From Lentzea nigeriaca (lineage in GTDB: Bacteria > Actinomycetota > Actinomycetes > Mycobacteriales > Pseudonocardiaceae): a DNA stretch of 64,000 bases. A program made the translations under genes and the position numbers. This document shows positions 44,952-54,289 of this stretch, one piece after another; within the stretch, counting starts at the first letter, position 1, and each line of letters starts with the position of its first letter. The notes beneath the pieces were generated by a model. The model did no database searches. It was not told the origin of the DNA and was given only the letters and a program-made list of their open reading frames with translations. The stretch is taken from positions 744,001 through 808,000 of the forward strand of contig NZ_JAFBCX010000002.1 of the NCBI RefSeq assembly GCF_016907955.1, read 5' to 3'.

Positions 44952-46238
44952 TCAGGCACTGATAAGGACGGCGGCCCCTGAAACGGTGACCCGGCGGTCT
45001 TCGCGCGTGGCGTCGACCTCCAGCCGTGACGGCCTGCCCATGTCCTCGCCCTGGCTGATGACGAACCGTTGCGGCCCTTCGAGGTCGCGCAGGTAACCAC
45101 CGAACGCGGCGGCGGCAGCGCCCGTCGCCGCGTCCTCCACCACGCCACCGACGGGGAACGGGTCGCGGGCGTGGACCAGGTCCGCCGACTCGCGCCAGAA
45201 CAGGTGCACGGTCGTCAGGTCGTGGGCCAGCATCAGGTCGCGCAGCGCGTCGAAGTCGTAGTCGAGATCCCGCAGCTGCTCACGATCCTTCAGCGGGATC
45301 AGCAGGTGCTTGTTGCCGGCGAACCCGACGTGCACGGGGCCGTCGCCGATCTCCTTGTACCGCAACGCTTCCAGCGCCTGGTCCACCAGCTCGGGAGCTG
45401 CTTCGGACGTGCTGGTCGGCACGCTGGTCAGGCTGGCCGTGCCGTTCGCGGTCTCGATGGTGATCTCGCCGGCGGGCGTGTGGAACGTCAGCGGCCCGTC
45501 GCCGACCCGCTCGGACAGCGCGACGGCCGTGGCGATCGTGGCGTGGCCGCAGAACGCGACCTCGGCCTTCGGGCTGAAGTACCTGACGTCGAACTCGCGC
45601 CCGTCGCGCGGCAGCACGAACGCCGTCTCCGAATAACCCACCTTCGCGGCGATGGCGAGCATCTCGGCGTCGGACAGATCGGTCGCGTCGAGCACGACAC
45701 CCGCCGGGTTGCCGCCTGCCGGATCCTTGGTGAACGCGCTGTAGCGCAGAACCCCTGTGTTGTTCATACCCCGCTGCAACGCGTAACAGTGCTGAAGTCT
45801 TCCGCCCATGTACTTGCTGGTGAAGTAGGTCAGGCCGGCCTTCTCGAGCACGCGGCCGGACGCGGTGTTCTCGGCCTGGTGCCCGGCGACGACCCGGTCG
45901 GCGATGGCGAGGGCCTTGTCCCGCAGGTCCTCTGCGATCCTCGTGGCGACGCCGCGGCCCCAGTGCGCGGGGTCGACCCAGTAGCCGATCTCGATCTCGC
46001 CGGCACCACCTTCGAGCATCTGGCCGATGCCGATGACCTCGCCGTCCTCCACGACGGCGTGCAGGCCGAAACCGTGGACCTCCCAGTGCCGCAACGCCTG
46101 CTCGTGCCGCTCGGCCACGTACTCCGGCGACCAGGTCGTCCCGTCACCGACGTACCTGGTCATCCTCGGATCGTGCGCCCAGCGCAGCATGTGCTCGAAG
46201 TGCTCGTCCCGCCAACGCACGAGTTCCATGACGACCAT
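44952..46238 (-). CDS. GNAT acetyltransferase - PhzF isomerase fusion
   Basis: Protein of 428 residues. Residues 1-155 form a GNAT acetyltransferase with the acetyl-CoA loop IGYWVDPAHWGRGVATRIAEDLRD and the AENTASGRVLEKAGL closing segment. From residue 158 (MNNTGVLRYSAFTK) a PhzF-like diaminopimelate-epimerase fold begins, with KDPAGGNPAGVVL, the putative catalytic Glu in GYSETAFVL, and AFCGHATIATA in the first half. GAGG lies 4 nt before the ATG at 46238, and the upstream stop is only 6 nt away, so it is read with the dynamin genes. Substrates unknown; it may be a passenger of the ini-like operon. Confidence 0.85.
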   Translation of the reverse strand: MVVMELVRWRDEHFEHMLRWAHDPRMTRYVGDGTTWSPEYVAERHEQALRHWEVHGFGLHAVVEDGEVIGIGQMLEGGAGEIEIGYWVDPAHWGRGVATRIAEDLRDKALAIADRVVAGHQAENTASGRVLEKAGLTYFTSKYMGGRLQHCYALQRGMNNTGVLRYSAFTKDPAGGNPAGVVLDATDLSDAEMLAIAAKVGYSETAFVLPRDGREFDVRYFSPKAEVAFCGHATIATAVALSERVGDGPLTFHTPAGEITIETANGTASLTSVPTSTSEAAPELVDQALEALRYKEIGDGPVHVGFAGNKHLLIPLKDREQLRDLDYDFDALRDLMLAHDLTTVHLFWRESADLVHARDPFPVGGVVEDAATGAAAAAFGGYLRDLEGPQRFVISQGEDMGRPSRLEVDATREDRRVTVSGAAVLISA

Positions 46239-46244
46239 CGTGCC

Positions 46245-47639
46245 TCAGGACAGCGGGAGGAGAAGCCCTTCACACGTGCGGACGACGATCTGGGCCGCCC
46301 GGCGCTGGTCGTTCGGCGCGTGCAGGTCGGCCGCGATCGCCTGCCACCGCACCAGTGCGTCGAGCAACGCCTCGCGCTGCTCGTGCGGGTCGGCCTCGTA
46401 CTCGAAGCCCAGGCGCGCCAACGGTGTGGCGCCCTCGGCGCCGATCAGCCGCAGCGCCTCCGTCTGCAGCTCGGCCGGCAGTTTCGTGCGTCCCGCCTGC
46501 AACGCGGCCACGAGCCGCAGCTCGCGGAAGTCGTGGGCCGAGGCGACGACGCGTTCCAGGTCGGCCATCAGCTTGCGGGCGTTCTGCCGCGGCTCCATCC
46601 GGAACAGCACGTCCAGCGCCAGCAACGCAGAGCGCGCCTTGAGGATCTCGCGGCGCTCGGTGAAGTGGATCGCGATCGAGTCGCGCAGCTCGCCGAGCCC
46701 GCTGCGCTGCACCAGCTGGCCGGTGAGCTTGACCTGGGTGTCGAAGCCCTGCCGGATCAACGCGGTGATCAGCCGGACGCCGAAGATCCCGAACCGTTCG
46801 AGCAACGCCTGGCGCACCGCGGGTTCCATCGGCAAGGGGAACTGCTCGCCGGCGAACCGGTCCGCCGAGAGCAGGTGGTCTTCGAGCTCCTCGCGTCCCA
46901 GCGAGGCGAGCGCGCGGAGGGCCGCGAACTCGTCCTCCCGCAACGTCTTCGCCGCCACGGCCAGCAGACCGGCGACCGAGACCACGTTCTGGCACAACGG
47001 TTGCACGGCCACGTCACGGCGATACCGGCGGGCGATCTGCTTCGCGGACGACAACGCGTCGATCCGCCCGGCGCCGATCTCGTCGGCACGGGCGAGCACC
47101 GCGACCGTGTGCACGTTCGACACCCTGGCGATCGGGTGGTCGTTGGCCGCCTGCAGAAACTTCAGGTCGTCGTTCTGCACGTGCCGCATCAGGTACAGCA
47201 ACGCGTCGGCGTCGCCCAGCACCTGTTCCGGTGAGGCCTCGGACGGGGTGTCGATCAGCACGATGTCCCGCAACGACCGCGAGGGCCACTCGACGACAAC
47301 CCTGTCGGCGCGGTCGAACTGGCCGATCTCGACGTGGTGCCTGCTGCCCCGCCTGCCCACCTGGACCTCGTGCGGACGGCCGGGTCCGGAGAACACGTGC
47401 GCCCGCGGTTCGGTGCCGTTGCGGTACCAGACGAAGGAGCTCGACGGCGCGAACTCGTCGCCGATCAGCGCGTTGACCACAGTGGACTTGCCGATGCGCG
47501 ACCGGCCGGCCACCGCGATCCGCACGGGTTCGGTGTAGCGCTCGACGTGGGAGCGCAACCACCCCGTGGCGCGCGGGCTGTCGCGGTAGACGGCCAGTGC
47601 TTCCTGCAGCATCGACCAGACGACGCGGTCCAATGTCAC
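46245..47639 (-). CDS. iniC: IniC-like dynamin-family GTPase
   Basis: Dynamin-superfamily protein of 464 residues. The P-loop is GRSRIGKST at 45-53, the G3 motif is IDTPSEAS (DTPS in place of DTPG), the G4 motif is degenerate (LARADE in place of N/TKxD). The remainder is helical and lacks a clear membrane paddle. By position and length it corresponds to mycobacterial IniC (493), the smaller of the two dynamins of iniBAC. Its GTG overlaps the iniA-like stop as GTGA. IniA/IniC proteins act at the membrane under cell-wall stress; a matching role here is inference. Confidence 0.85.
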   Translation of the reverse strand: MTLDRVVWSMLQEALAVYRDSPRATGWLRSHVERYTEPVRIAVAGRSRIGKSTVVNALIGDEFAPSSSFVWYRNGTEPRAHVFSGPGRPHEVQVGRRGSRHHVEIGQFDRADRVVVEWPSRSLRDIVLIDTPSEASPEQVLGDADALLYLMRHVQNDDLKFLQAANDHPIARVSNVHTVAVLARADEIGAGRIDALSSAKQIARRYRRDVAVQPLCQNVVSVAGLLAVAAKTLREDEFAALRALASLGREELEDHLLSADRFAGEQFPLPMEPAVRQALLERFGIFGVRLITALIRQGFDTQVKLTGQLVQRSGLGELRDSIAIHFTERREILKARSALLALDVLFRMEPRQNARKLMADLERVVASAHDFRELRLVAALQAGRTKLPAELQTEALRLIGAEGATPLARLGFEYEADPHEQREALLDALVRWQAIAADLHAPNDQRRAAQIVVRTCEGLLLPLS

Positions 47640-49456
47640 GCGGAGAGCTCCATCACCGGTCCGCCGAGGGCCTGCACCCGCTTGTAGAGCGAGATGAGCT
47701 TGTCGAGCTCCTTGCGGCCTTCCCGCAGCCGGCGCTCGCGCTCGGTCTGGTCGTCCTGGATCGCGCGCTTGGCGCTGCGGGCCGACTCCAGCAACGTCTC
47801 CTGGAACTCCTCGGCGAGCGTGCTGAAGTGGTTGCGCAGCGAACGCTGGATGTGCCGGCCCGCGTCACGGACGTCCTTGGAGAACTTCACGAAGAAGTCG
47901 TCGACGTGCCGTTGTGCCGCGGCCTTCGCGGCGGCCTGGCGGCGCTTCAGCCGCTGGTCGCTTTCGTCCAAAATGGACTTTCCGCCGAACAGCGCACCGG
48001 CGCCGAGCGAGATCACGTTGATCAGCGGCATGCCGGCGAGCGAGGTGACGAGACCGAACATCAGCACGCCGCCGTACGAGCCGCGCAGACCGGTGAAGAG
48101 CTTCTGCGGGATGGAGAACGGCTCGATCTTCGGCTTGTCGAGCTTGCCTACCGGCTCCAGCAGGTCGTCCGGCAGCACCGATCCGGGGATCAGGTCCTCG
48201 CGGTAGACGGGGAAGTTCTTGGCGACCTTCGCGGCGACCCACTCCGCGCGTTCCATCAGCCAGGCGAAGTTCGTGGTGGCGGCCTCGTTGAGGTTGTCCT
48301 CGAGCCACTGCTCGAACTTGTCCCAGCCGATCGCGGGGTCGGCCTCGTCGTAGGTCTTGTCGACCTCGCGCAGGATCTTGCGCGTTCGGTCACGCAGGTC
48401 GTACTCGACGTCGGAGATCAGGTCGGCCATCTCGTCGTTGAGCACGTTCTGCCAACGGGCGGAGCGGCGCCGCAACTCGTCGACCCGGCGCTGGGCCTCC
48501 TGCAGCGTGGAGATCGTCTCGGCCGTGCGGGACGAGTCGTGTGCCGTCAGTTCCTCGCGCAACGGCGTGACGAGCTGGGTGATGGCACTCGAAGCGACGA
48601 CGGCGACAGCGCGGCGGGCCAGCAGGTCGGCGCTCGCGACGATGTCGCGTTGCACGCAGGCCAGCAGTTCGGGGAAACCGGACTCCGTGTTGAGCCGCTG
48701 GTCACCGGTCTTCGCGGCGCGCAACCGCAGCGCACTCGACACGGGGATGAGCTTCGCGGGGACGCCGGCGCGGGCGAGCAGGGCCTTGTTGCGCTCCACG
48801 ACCGTCCGCCAGCTCGGCACCAGGTCGATCTTGGTGACGACCACGGTGACGTTCGGGCAGGCCTCCATGACCTTCTTGAGCAGCGTCATCTCCGCCGACG
48901 TCAGCTCGCCGGTGGCGTCGGACACCAGCAGCACGGCGTCGGCCTGCATCAGCGTCGCGAACGTGCTGGCGGTGTGCGCGGATCGGGTGTCACCCACTCC
49001 GGGGGTGTCGATCAGGACCAGGCCGTTGTCCAGCAACGCGCGCGGAATGCCGATCTCGGCGCGTACGACGTCCTGCGAGTGCGCGGTGGAGACCTGCTTG
49101 GTCACCTGCTCGATCGGGACCGCGATGCGCTCGGTCGGGGTGTGGAAGATCGACCCGCGGGCGGAGGCGTTGCGGACCAGCGCGGCCGACGGGGTGTCGG
49201 CGTGCTGCACGAACGTGGGCACGGTCGTCGTGATGTCGTCGCCCACCGCGCAGACCGGCGCGTTGAGCAGCGCGTTGACGAGTTGACTCTTGCCTTGTTT
49301 GGACTCGCCGACGACGAGTACGCGCAGCTTGGGGTCGAGTTGCTGGGCCCGCTTCTCTCGCAGCCGGGCCTCCAGGTCGGGCCTCCGGTGCGTGACGCAG
49401 GCACCGATCGTCTCATCGAGCACGTCGAGCCAAGGCGGTGCCATCACCTGACTCAT
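47636..49456 (-). CDS. iniA: IniA-like dynamin-family GTPase
   Basis: Bacterial dynamin of 606 residues. The N-terminal GTPase has the P-loop GESKQGKSQL at 50-59, the switch threonine in TTTVPT (about 77-82), G3 DTPGVGD at 150-156 and G4 TKID at 208-211. The helical stalk (about 290-560) includes a hydrophobic paddle-like segment near 455-490 (GVLMFGLVTSLAGMPLINVI). M. tuberculosis IniA is 640 residues and remodels membranes by fission; this is its likely counterpart, next to an IniB- and an IniC-like gene. The ATG is preceded by AAGGGGGTG 12 nt upstream. Start 49456, 187 bp from the iniB-like stop. Confidence 0.9.
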   Translation of the reverse strand: MSQVMAPPWLDVLDETIGACVTHRRPDLEARLREKRAQQLDPKLRVLVVGESKQGKSQLVNALLNAPVCAVGDDITTTVPTFVQHADTPSAALVRNASARGSIFHTPTERIAVPIEQVTKQVSTAHSQDVVRAEIGIPRALLDNGLVLIDTPGVGDTRSAHTASTFATLMQADAVLLVSDATGELTSAEMTLLKKVMEACPNVTVVVTKIDLVPSWRTVVERNKALLARAGVPAKLIPVSSALRLRAAKTGDQRLNTESGFPELLACVQRDIVASADLLARRAVAVVASSAITQLVTPLREELTAHDSSRTAETISTLQEAQRRVDELRRRSARWQNVLNDEMADLISDVEYDLRDRTRKILREVDKTYDEADPAIGWDKFEQWLEDNLNEAATTNFAWLMERAEWVAAKVAKNFPVYREDLIPGSVLPDDLLEPVGKLDKPKIEPFSIPQKLFTGLRGSYGGVLMFGLVTSLAGMPLINVISLGAGALFGGKSILDESDQRLKRRQAAAKAAAQRHVDDFFVKFSKDVRDAGRHIQRSLRNHFSTLAEEFQETLLESARSAKRAIQDDQTERERRLREGRKELDKLISLYKRVQALGGPVMELSA

Positions 49457-49594
49457 AGTGCCGTGTTCACCCCCTTGGGTGAAAGTCTCGAACGCAAGCC
49501 CGGTTCCGTTCGGGGGAGACAGGGCTGCTCGGAGAGGGCGGTGATCTTGCTCACCGCGCCCACGATCCTGCCCGTTTTGCCTGGTAGACGCCGA

Positions 49595-49624
49595 ACCGGC
49601 CCTGTCAGGAGAGACAGGGCCGGT
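49595..49624. terminator. Perfect hairpin between iniB-like and iniA-like genes
   Basis: ACCGGCCCTGTC (49595-49606) pairs with GACAGGGCCGGT (49613-49624), loop AGGAGA. It lies just after the iniB-like stop. There is no T-run on the minus strand, so it may be an RNA processing or attenuation site that sets the ratio of iniB to iniA message rather than a complete stop. Confidence 0.6.
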
Positions 49625-49643
49625 CCGGGATGGGGAGGGTGGT

Positions 49644-50549
49644 TCAGCCGAGCAGGCCGTGCAGGTCGAGGTCGCCGACCACCGGCGCGTGGTGCGCGAC
49701 GTCGGTGACGGTGTTGACCACGTTGCCGACACCGGCGGTGTGGTCGACCAGACCGGTCGCGGTGTGGGTCACGTCGGTGACGGTGCTGACGGCGCCGGTC
49801 ACGTCGTGCGTGACCTGGCCGACGGTCTCGATGGACTGGACGCCGACGTGGCCGTCGGTGATGTGGTTCAGGCCGCTGACGTTGAGGGAGCCGATGCCGG
49901 CGTCCGCGCCGCCGAGCACGCCCAGCGTGTCGTGGGCCAGGCCGGTCACGCCGTCGAGGTGGCCGAGGACGCCGTCGAGGCCGGGGACGGTGTGACCAGC
50001 GGTCGCCAGCGTGCCGTCGACGGTGGAGGTCGCGGTGTCGGCCACGTCGAGCGCGGTGCCGGTGACCGGGGACGCGGTGTGGTCGAGGACGGAGGTCACG
50101 TCGTTGACCGCGGAGAAGTCACCGCCGAGGCCCAGCTTGGTCGAGGTGAACTCGCCGAGGGTCTTGTTGGCCGCGATCAGGTTGAGACCGTTCTCGTCGA
50201 CCGCGAGCACGCCCGCGGACGAGGTGTGCAGGTCGCTGAGGTTGACGCCCGACGAGGTCAGCTGAGACGTGACGGCCTGCAGCTGGCTGATGGCGCCGAG
50301 CGGGCCCGCCGCGAGCAAGGAGTCCGTGGGCAGCGCCAGGTCGAGACCCTCGACGGTGGGCAGACCGTCGACGGCGGGGACCAGGTCGAGGACCAGCGGG
50401 ATGACCTCCTGCACGTCAACGGCCGTGATGTCGGCCAGGCCGGCCTGCTCCAGCGTGCCCTGAGCGTCGGTGGCGAAAGCGGCCTTCAGGGCCGGGTCGC
50501 TGAGGAGGTTGAGCACGAAGTCGTGGAGCGTGCTGGTCGACTCGATCAT
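49644..50549 (-). CDS. iniB: IniB N-terminal-domain protein, Gly/Ala/Val-repetitive
   Basis: Protein of 301 residues. The N terminus (about 1-70; STLHDFVLNLLSDPALKAAFATDAQGTLEQAGLADITAVDVQEVIPLVLD in two halves) is the IniB N-terminal domain, a helical module found before repetitive tails. The rest is Val/Asp/Thr/Gly-rich with loose repeats such as VTDVTHTATGLVDHTAGV and hydrophobic patches, likely to be beta-rich or cell-wall associated. No Cys and few charged residues. AGGAGAG precedes the ATG. In M. tuberculosis iniB heads an operon induced by cell-wall inhibitors; this gene is first in the same order here. Confidence 0.85.
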   Translation of the reverse strand: MIESTSTLHDFVLNLLSDPALKAAFATDAQGTLEQAGLADITAVDVQEVIPLVLDLVPAVDGLPTVEGLDLALPTDSLLAAGPLGAISQLQAVTSQLTSSGVNLSDLHTSSAGVLAVDENGLNLIAANKTLGEFTSTKLGLGGDFSAVNDVTSVLDHTASPVTGTALDVADTATSTVDGTLATAGHTVPGLDGVLGHLDGVTGLAHDTLGVLGGADAGIGSLNVSGLNHITDGHVGVQSIETVGQVTHDVTGAVSTVTDVTHTATGLVDHTAGVGNVVNTVTDVAHHAPVVGDLDLHGLLG

Positions 50550-50623
50550 CTGAAGGACTCTCCTGTTGAAGCACGTTTCAATTGGTGTGCCGAAAAGCTA
50601 TGAGAGCGGGAACACCCGAACAT

Positions 50624-50649
50624 CGGGGATCACTCCCAGTGAATCCCCG
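50624..50649. promoter_or_regulatory. Inverted repeat in the divergent ini-like control region
   Basis: CGGGGATCACT-ccc-AGTGAATCCCCG pairs with a single bulge. It sits 75-100 bp upstream of the iniB-like ATG and 115-140 bp upstream of the Hsp70-like TTG. Nearby CCCCTAGGGG (50677-50686) is a second GC palindrome. These are the best candidate sites for the IniR-like regulator. Confidence 0.45.
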
Positions 50650-50763
50650 TTCCCTGAAGGGGTGACGGTCGTTAACCCCCTAGGGGATTAGGGGCACTGC
50701 TTGAGCGTCTCTTGTTCACCCGTGTAGGTACTGGTCGCTGCTGCGAACAGGTGAGGAAGAGAC

Positions 50764-51960
50764 TTGGCGTACGTACTCGGAGTCGATGTCGGGACCACCC
50801 GCACGACCGCTGCCGTGTGCCGTCTCGACGGTGCCCGGGATGCCGAGATCGCCCTGGTTGTTCCGTCGTTTCTGCAGCTCACGGACGCAGGGACGTTCTC
50901 GGTGGGAGAGTTCGACTCGTCCGGCTGGGCGGCCACCGGATTCGCCCGCAGAGTCGGTGACGCGGTGCCGTTCTCGCTGGGCCCGGAGACGTGCCCGGCC
51001 GAGGAACTGACCGCGTTGTTGATCATGTGGGTGATCGGCGAGGTGGTCGCCCGGGAGGGTGAACAGCCCCGGCACGTGGCCGTCAGTCACCCGGCCGGAT
51101 GGGGCCCCTATCGCCGGGGACAGCTCTACGCGGCGCTGCGGGCCGTCGGCGTCCACGACGTGACGCTCGTGCCCGAGCCGTTCGCGGCCGCCGAGAACCA
51201 CGCCGTGCGCTCGCGGGTACTGCCGGACTCGTCGTTGGCGGTGTTCTCGCTGGGCAGCCACGCGTTCTCCGCGTCGGTCGTGCGCCGGTCGCAGAGCCGC
51301 ACGTTCGAGCTGGTCAACCACGTCGAGGGCATCGACCACCACACCGGAGGCGACTTCGACGACCTGCTGGCGGCACTGGTGCGCGGCAGGCTCGGCAAGG
51401 ACGGCGTCGTGTCGGTCGCCGAGTGCGAGGCGGCGAAGCGGGCGTTCGGCCCGTCGGTCGTGATCAGCGGCGTCGAGATCACCCGCGACGAGTTCGTCGA
51501 GGAGATCCGGCCGTCCGTCGACCACCTGGTGTGCACCTTCGTGCGCGCTCTGGGCGCCGTGCAGCCCGACGCGGTGCTGCTCGTCGGTGGTGGCTGCCGG
51601 ATGCCCGGGATCGGCGACGCGCTGTCCGCCGCCGTCGACTGCCGGGTGCTGGCCGAGGCCGCCCCCGAGCACTCGGTGGCCAAGGGCGCCGCTGTCGCCG
51701 CCCGGCTGGTGGTCGTCGGGCCCGAGTCCGAACCCGAGCCCCTCGAGACGTCGGTCCTGGTTCACACCCGCGAAGCGTCGTTGCGGTTCCCGGTCGGCGA
51801 GATCGTCAGCCCCGACGACGAAGAGTTCACCGCGCCACCACCCCGCCCGCCGGTGGACGTGTCCCCGCTGGACCTGCCCCCGCGCCGGGTGAAGCGCGTG
51901 GCGAGCGCGCTGAACCCCGTCGGCCGCCGGTCCAGTTCCAAATCCAAGAACGACGATTAG
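50764..51960 (+). CDS. Hsp70-family ATPase, nucleotide-binding domain only
   Basis: Protein of 398 residues with an actin/Hsp70 fold. Phosphate-1 GVDVGTTRTTAAV at 6-18, TLVPEPFAAAEN near 137, phosphate-2-like VFSLGSHAFSASV and the adenosine motif LLVGGGCRMPGIGDAL near 277 are visible. There is no substrate-binding domain: after the ATPase core comes a Pro-rich tail ending RRSSSKSKNDD. Actinobacteria hold many such lone Hsp70-like proteins of unknown client. TTG start at 50764 after GAGGAAG. It is divergent from the iniB-like gene and 10 nt ahead of the STAND regulator, so it belongs to one locus. Confidence 0.85.
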   Translation: MAYVLGVDVGTTRTTAAVCRLDGARDAEIALVVPSFLQLTDAGTFSVGEFDSSGWAATGFARRVGDAVPFSLGPETCPAEELTALLIMWVIGEVVAREGEQPRHVAVSHPAGWGPYRRGQLYAALRAVGVHDVTLVPEPFAAAENHAVRSRVLPDSSLAVFSLGSHAFSASVVRRSQSRTFELVNHVEGIDHHTGGDFDDLLAALVRGRLGKDGVVSVAECEAAKRAFGPSVVISGVEITRDEFVEEIRPSVDHLVCTFVRALGAVQPDAVLLVGGGCRMPGIGDALSAAVDCRVLAEAAPEHSVAKGAAVAARLVVVGPESEPEPLETSVLVHTREASLRFPVGEIVSPDDEEFTAPPPRPPVDVSPLDLPPRRVKRVASALNPVGRRSSSKSKNDD

Positions 51961-51970
51961 AGGACGGCCG

Positions 51971-54289
51971 TTGAGCGTGACCACGCGAGCCAGGTTGGTG
52001 TTGGACGCCTCCGTGCGAGACGTCCTCGACCGGATCAACGACGCCCCCGCGGGCACCCGCCTGCGCGTTGTCGTTGTGGCGCCTGGCGGTTACGGCAAGA
52101 CAGCGTTGCTGGAAGAGATCACCAACGCCGCGGTGCGCGTGGTCGACGACGTGCACCTGCTGGACGACACCGCACTGCGCGACCTGGCTGCCGAGCCCTT
52201 GCTCGTCGCCGCCTACCGTCCGTGGCCGCGTCGCTCGGCGCTGGCCGAACTGACCCGTGGCGCCGTGGTCGTGCCGCTGGCGCCGTTCTCCCGCGAGCAG
52301 GTCCGCGAGTTCCTGCACGCGCCGAAGCCCGTGGTGGACTTCGTCCTCGGGCAGACCGGTGGCGTGCCCGCGTTCGTGGAACGGCTCGGCGCCGCCACCG
52401 AGGTGTCGCCCGAGGTGCTGAGCGGGTTCCGCTCCGAGCTCGACTGGCTGGACCCGGACGTGCAGAGGTTCCTGCTGGCCGCCGAGGCCGGAGCCGCCCA
52501 GCGGCTCGACCTGTTGTCCTCGTTGCTGGACAAGGACTTCGACGAGGTCAGCGACATCATCGAGGCTGCCCGGGCCACCGGCATGCTCGCCGAGGACGGG
52601 ACGCTGTTGCCGTTGGCGCATCGGGCCGTCGCGGCGTTGACCCGGGCTGAGCGGCGGATCGCCGTGCGACAGAAGTTGGCACAGTTGCAGCTTGAGCGCG
52701 GCGGGCCGGTTCTGGAGCTGGTGCGGCCGTTGCTGGACACCGGGATCGGTGGGCCCGTGTTCGCCGCGGCTGCTCGGGAGGCGCTGGCTTCCGATCCTGG
52801 GCTCGCTGCTCGGTTGTTCAAGGCTTCCACCGGTGGTGGGGCGCCCTCTGCGGAGACTGCTGCTTCGTGGGCGACGGCGTCCGCCATGGCCGGCGATCTG
52901 GATTCCGCTCTGCGGCTGGCCGACCAGGTGATCAGTGCTTCCGACACGCCGCATCGGCGGACGGCTGCCGAAGTTGCGGCGGTGGCGCTGGCGCATCGGG
53001 GGCAGTTGGCTCGTAGCACCGAGCTGTTTCGGTGGGCTGCCACTCCTTATGCGGCGGCGTTTGCCGGGATCGGGCTGATCGGGACCGGGCATCGGTTCGA
53101 GGAGGCGCCGCCGCAGCCGCCGACGATGCTCGGTGGTGCCGCTTCGCTGATGTTGCAAGGGGTTCGGCAGTCTGTTTCCGGGGCCGAGACCGCCGCACTG
53201 TCCACTTTGGTGCGTGCGTCGTCGATGCTGGAGCCTGCTGGTGGGGCCGTGTTGTTGCCCGACAGTCCGGCTGCGCTGGCTGCGCTGGTGGCTGTGCAGT
53301 GCGGTGAGCCGAACGTTGCCGAGTCCGTGCTGGATCGTGCTGTGGAGTGCGGTACCGGTGGGGTCCTGATGTCGGTGCGGCATCGGTTGTTGCAGGCCTG
53401 GTTGCACATGTTGCGTGGGAATTTGGCTGTTGCGCGTGAGGCGCTGATGGCCGTTCGTGGGGTGTTCGAGCCTCGCGACTGGATTTTTGCTGTGGCGCTC
53501 GAGGTCGGGGTGGCGCGGCGCAACAGTGATCTGGCTACCTTGCGGCGTACTTGGGAGCAGGCCTGTGAGGCTGTTCTGCGGCATCCTGTGGACCTGTTCT
53601 CCTTGTTGCCGCTAGGGGAGTTCGCCGCTGCTGCCGCTCGGTTGAGGGACCAGGAGCGGTTGGCGCCGCATCTTGCCCAGGCCGCCGCGTTGTTGCGGTC
53701 GTTGGGGGAACCGCCGTTGTGGGCTACGCAGCTGCATTGGAGTTTGTTGCACGCTGCGATCATTGATGAGAACTTTTCTGCGGCTGAAGAGCATGCGGCT
53801 GCGCTGGCAGTCAATCGGGAGCATTCTCGGTATTGTGCCGTTATTTCTGTTGCTGCCGAGAGCTGGCTCGATGTGATCGCTGGGAAGGTTGACCCGGATC
53901 GGGTTGAGGAAGCTGCTCGTAGCCTGCATGCCGTCGGGCTTTGCTGGGATGCTTCTCGACTGGCTGGGCAGGCCGCTATTCGGACGTCCGATCGGCAGGC
54001 CATGGTTCGGTTGCTCGACTGTGCCCGGCTGTTGCAGGGCCGGCCTGTTTCGGCTCGGCGCGGGGTTGAGGACGCTCCGGCCGTTGCCGAGGATTCCGGG
54101 AAGTTGAGTGATCGGGAGCGGGAGGTTGCCCGGCTGGTTTTGGAAGGGATGACCTATAAGCAGGTTGGGGATCGTTTGTTCATCTCTGCCAAGACTGTTG
54201 AGCATCATATGGCTCGGATGAGGCAGAGGTTGGGGTCTACTTCTCGGTCTGATTTGCTGGCTCAGCTGCGGCATATTGTTGGGGTTTAG
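51971..54289 (+). CDS. STAND ATPase - LuxR regulator, IniR-like
   Basis: Large transcriptional regulator of 772 residues. The N-terminal P-loop VVAPGGYGKTALL is at about 37 with the Walker-B-like VVDDVHLLDD at 57. A winged-helix and a long TPR-like helical array follow. A C-terminal LuxR HTH (about 712-755; LSDREREVARLVLEGMTYKQVGDRLFISAKTVEHH split) ends the protein. Mycobacterial IniR (Rv0339c), regulator of iniBAC, has the same STAND-LuxR plan. The TTG start is 6 nt after GAGGA. Codons in the last two-thirds become strongly G/T-ending. A repeat element follows the stop. Confidence 0.88.
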   Translation: MSVTTRARLVLDASVRDVLDRINDAPAGTRLRVVVVAPGGYGKTALLEEITNAAVRVVDDVHLLDDTALRDLAAEPLLVAAYRPWPRRSALAELTRGAVVVPLAPFSREQVREFLHAPKPVVDFVLGQTGGVPAFVERLGAATEVSPEVLSGFRSELDWLDPDVQRFLLAAEAGAAQRLDLLSSLLDKDFDEVSDIIEAARATGMLAEDGTLLPLAHRAVAALTRAERRIAVRQKLAQLQLERGGPVLELVRPLLDTGIGGPVFAAAAREALASDPGLAARLFKASTGGGAPSAETAASWATASAMAGDLDSALRLADQVISASDTPHRRTAAEVAAVALAHRGQLARSTELFRWAATPYAAAFAGIGLIGTGHRFEEAPPQPPTMLGGAASLMLQGVRQSVSGAETAALSTLVRASSMLEPAGGAVLLPDSPAALAALVAVQCGEPNVAESVLDRAVECGTGGVLMSVRHRLLQAWLHMLRGNLAVAREALMAVRGVFEPRDWIFAVALEVGVARRNSDLATLRRTWEQACEAVLRHPVDLFSLLPLGEFAAAAARLRDQERLAPHLAQAAALLRSLGEPPLWATQLHWSLLHAAIIDENFSAAEEHAAALAVNREHSRYCAVISVAAESWLDVIAGKVDPDRVEEAARSLHAVGLCWDASRLAGQAAIRTSDRQAMVRLLDCARLLQGRPVSARRGVEDAPAVAEDSGKLSDREREVARLVLEGMTYKQVGDRLFISAKTVEHHMARMRQRLGSTSRSDLLAQLRHIVGV

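Noticed and set aside
46270-47562. Alternative frames over the IniC-like gene
   Set aside because: Arg-rich shadows without motif; the GTPase frame has the P-loop and a coupled start.
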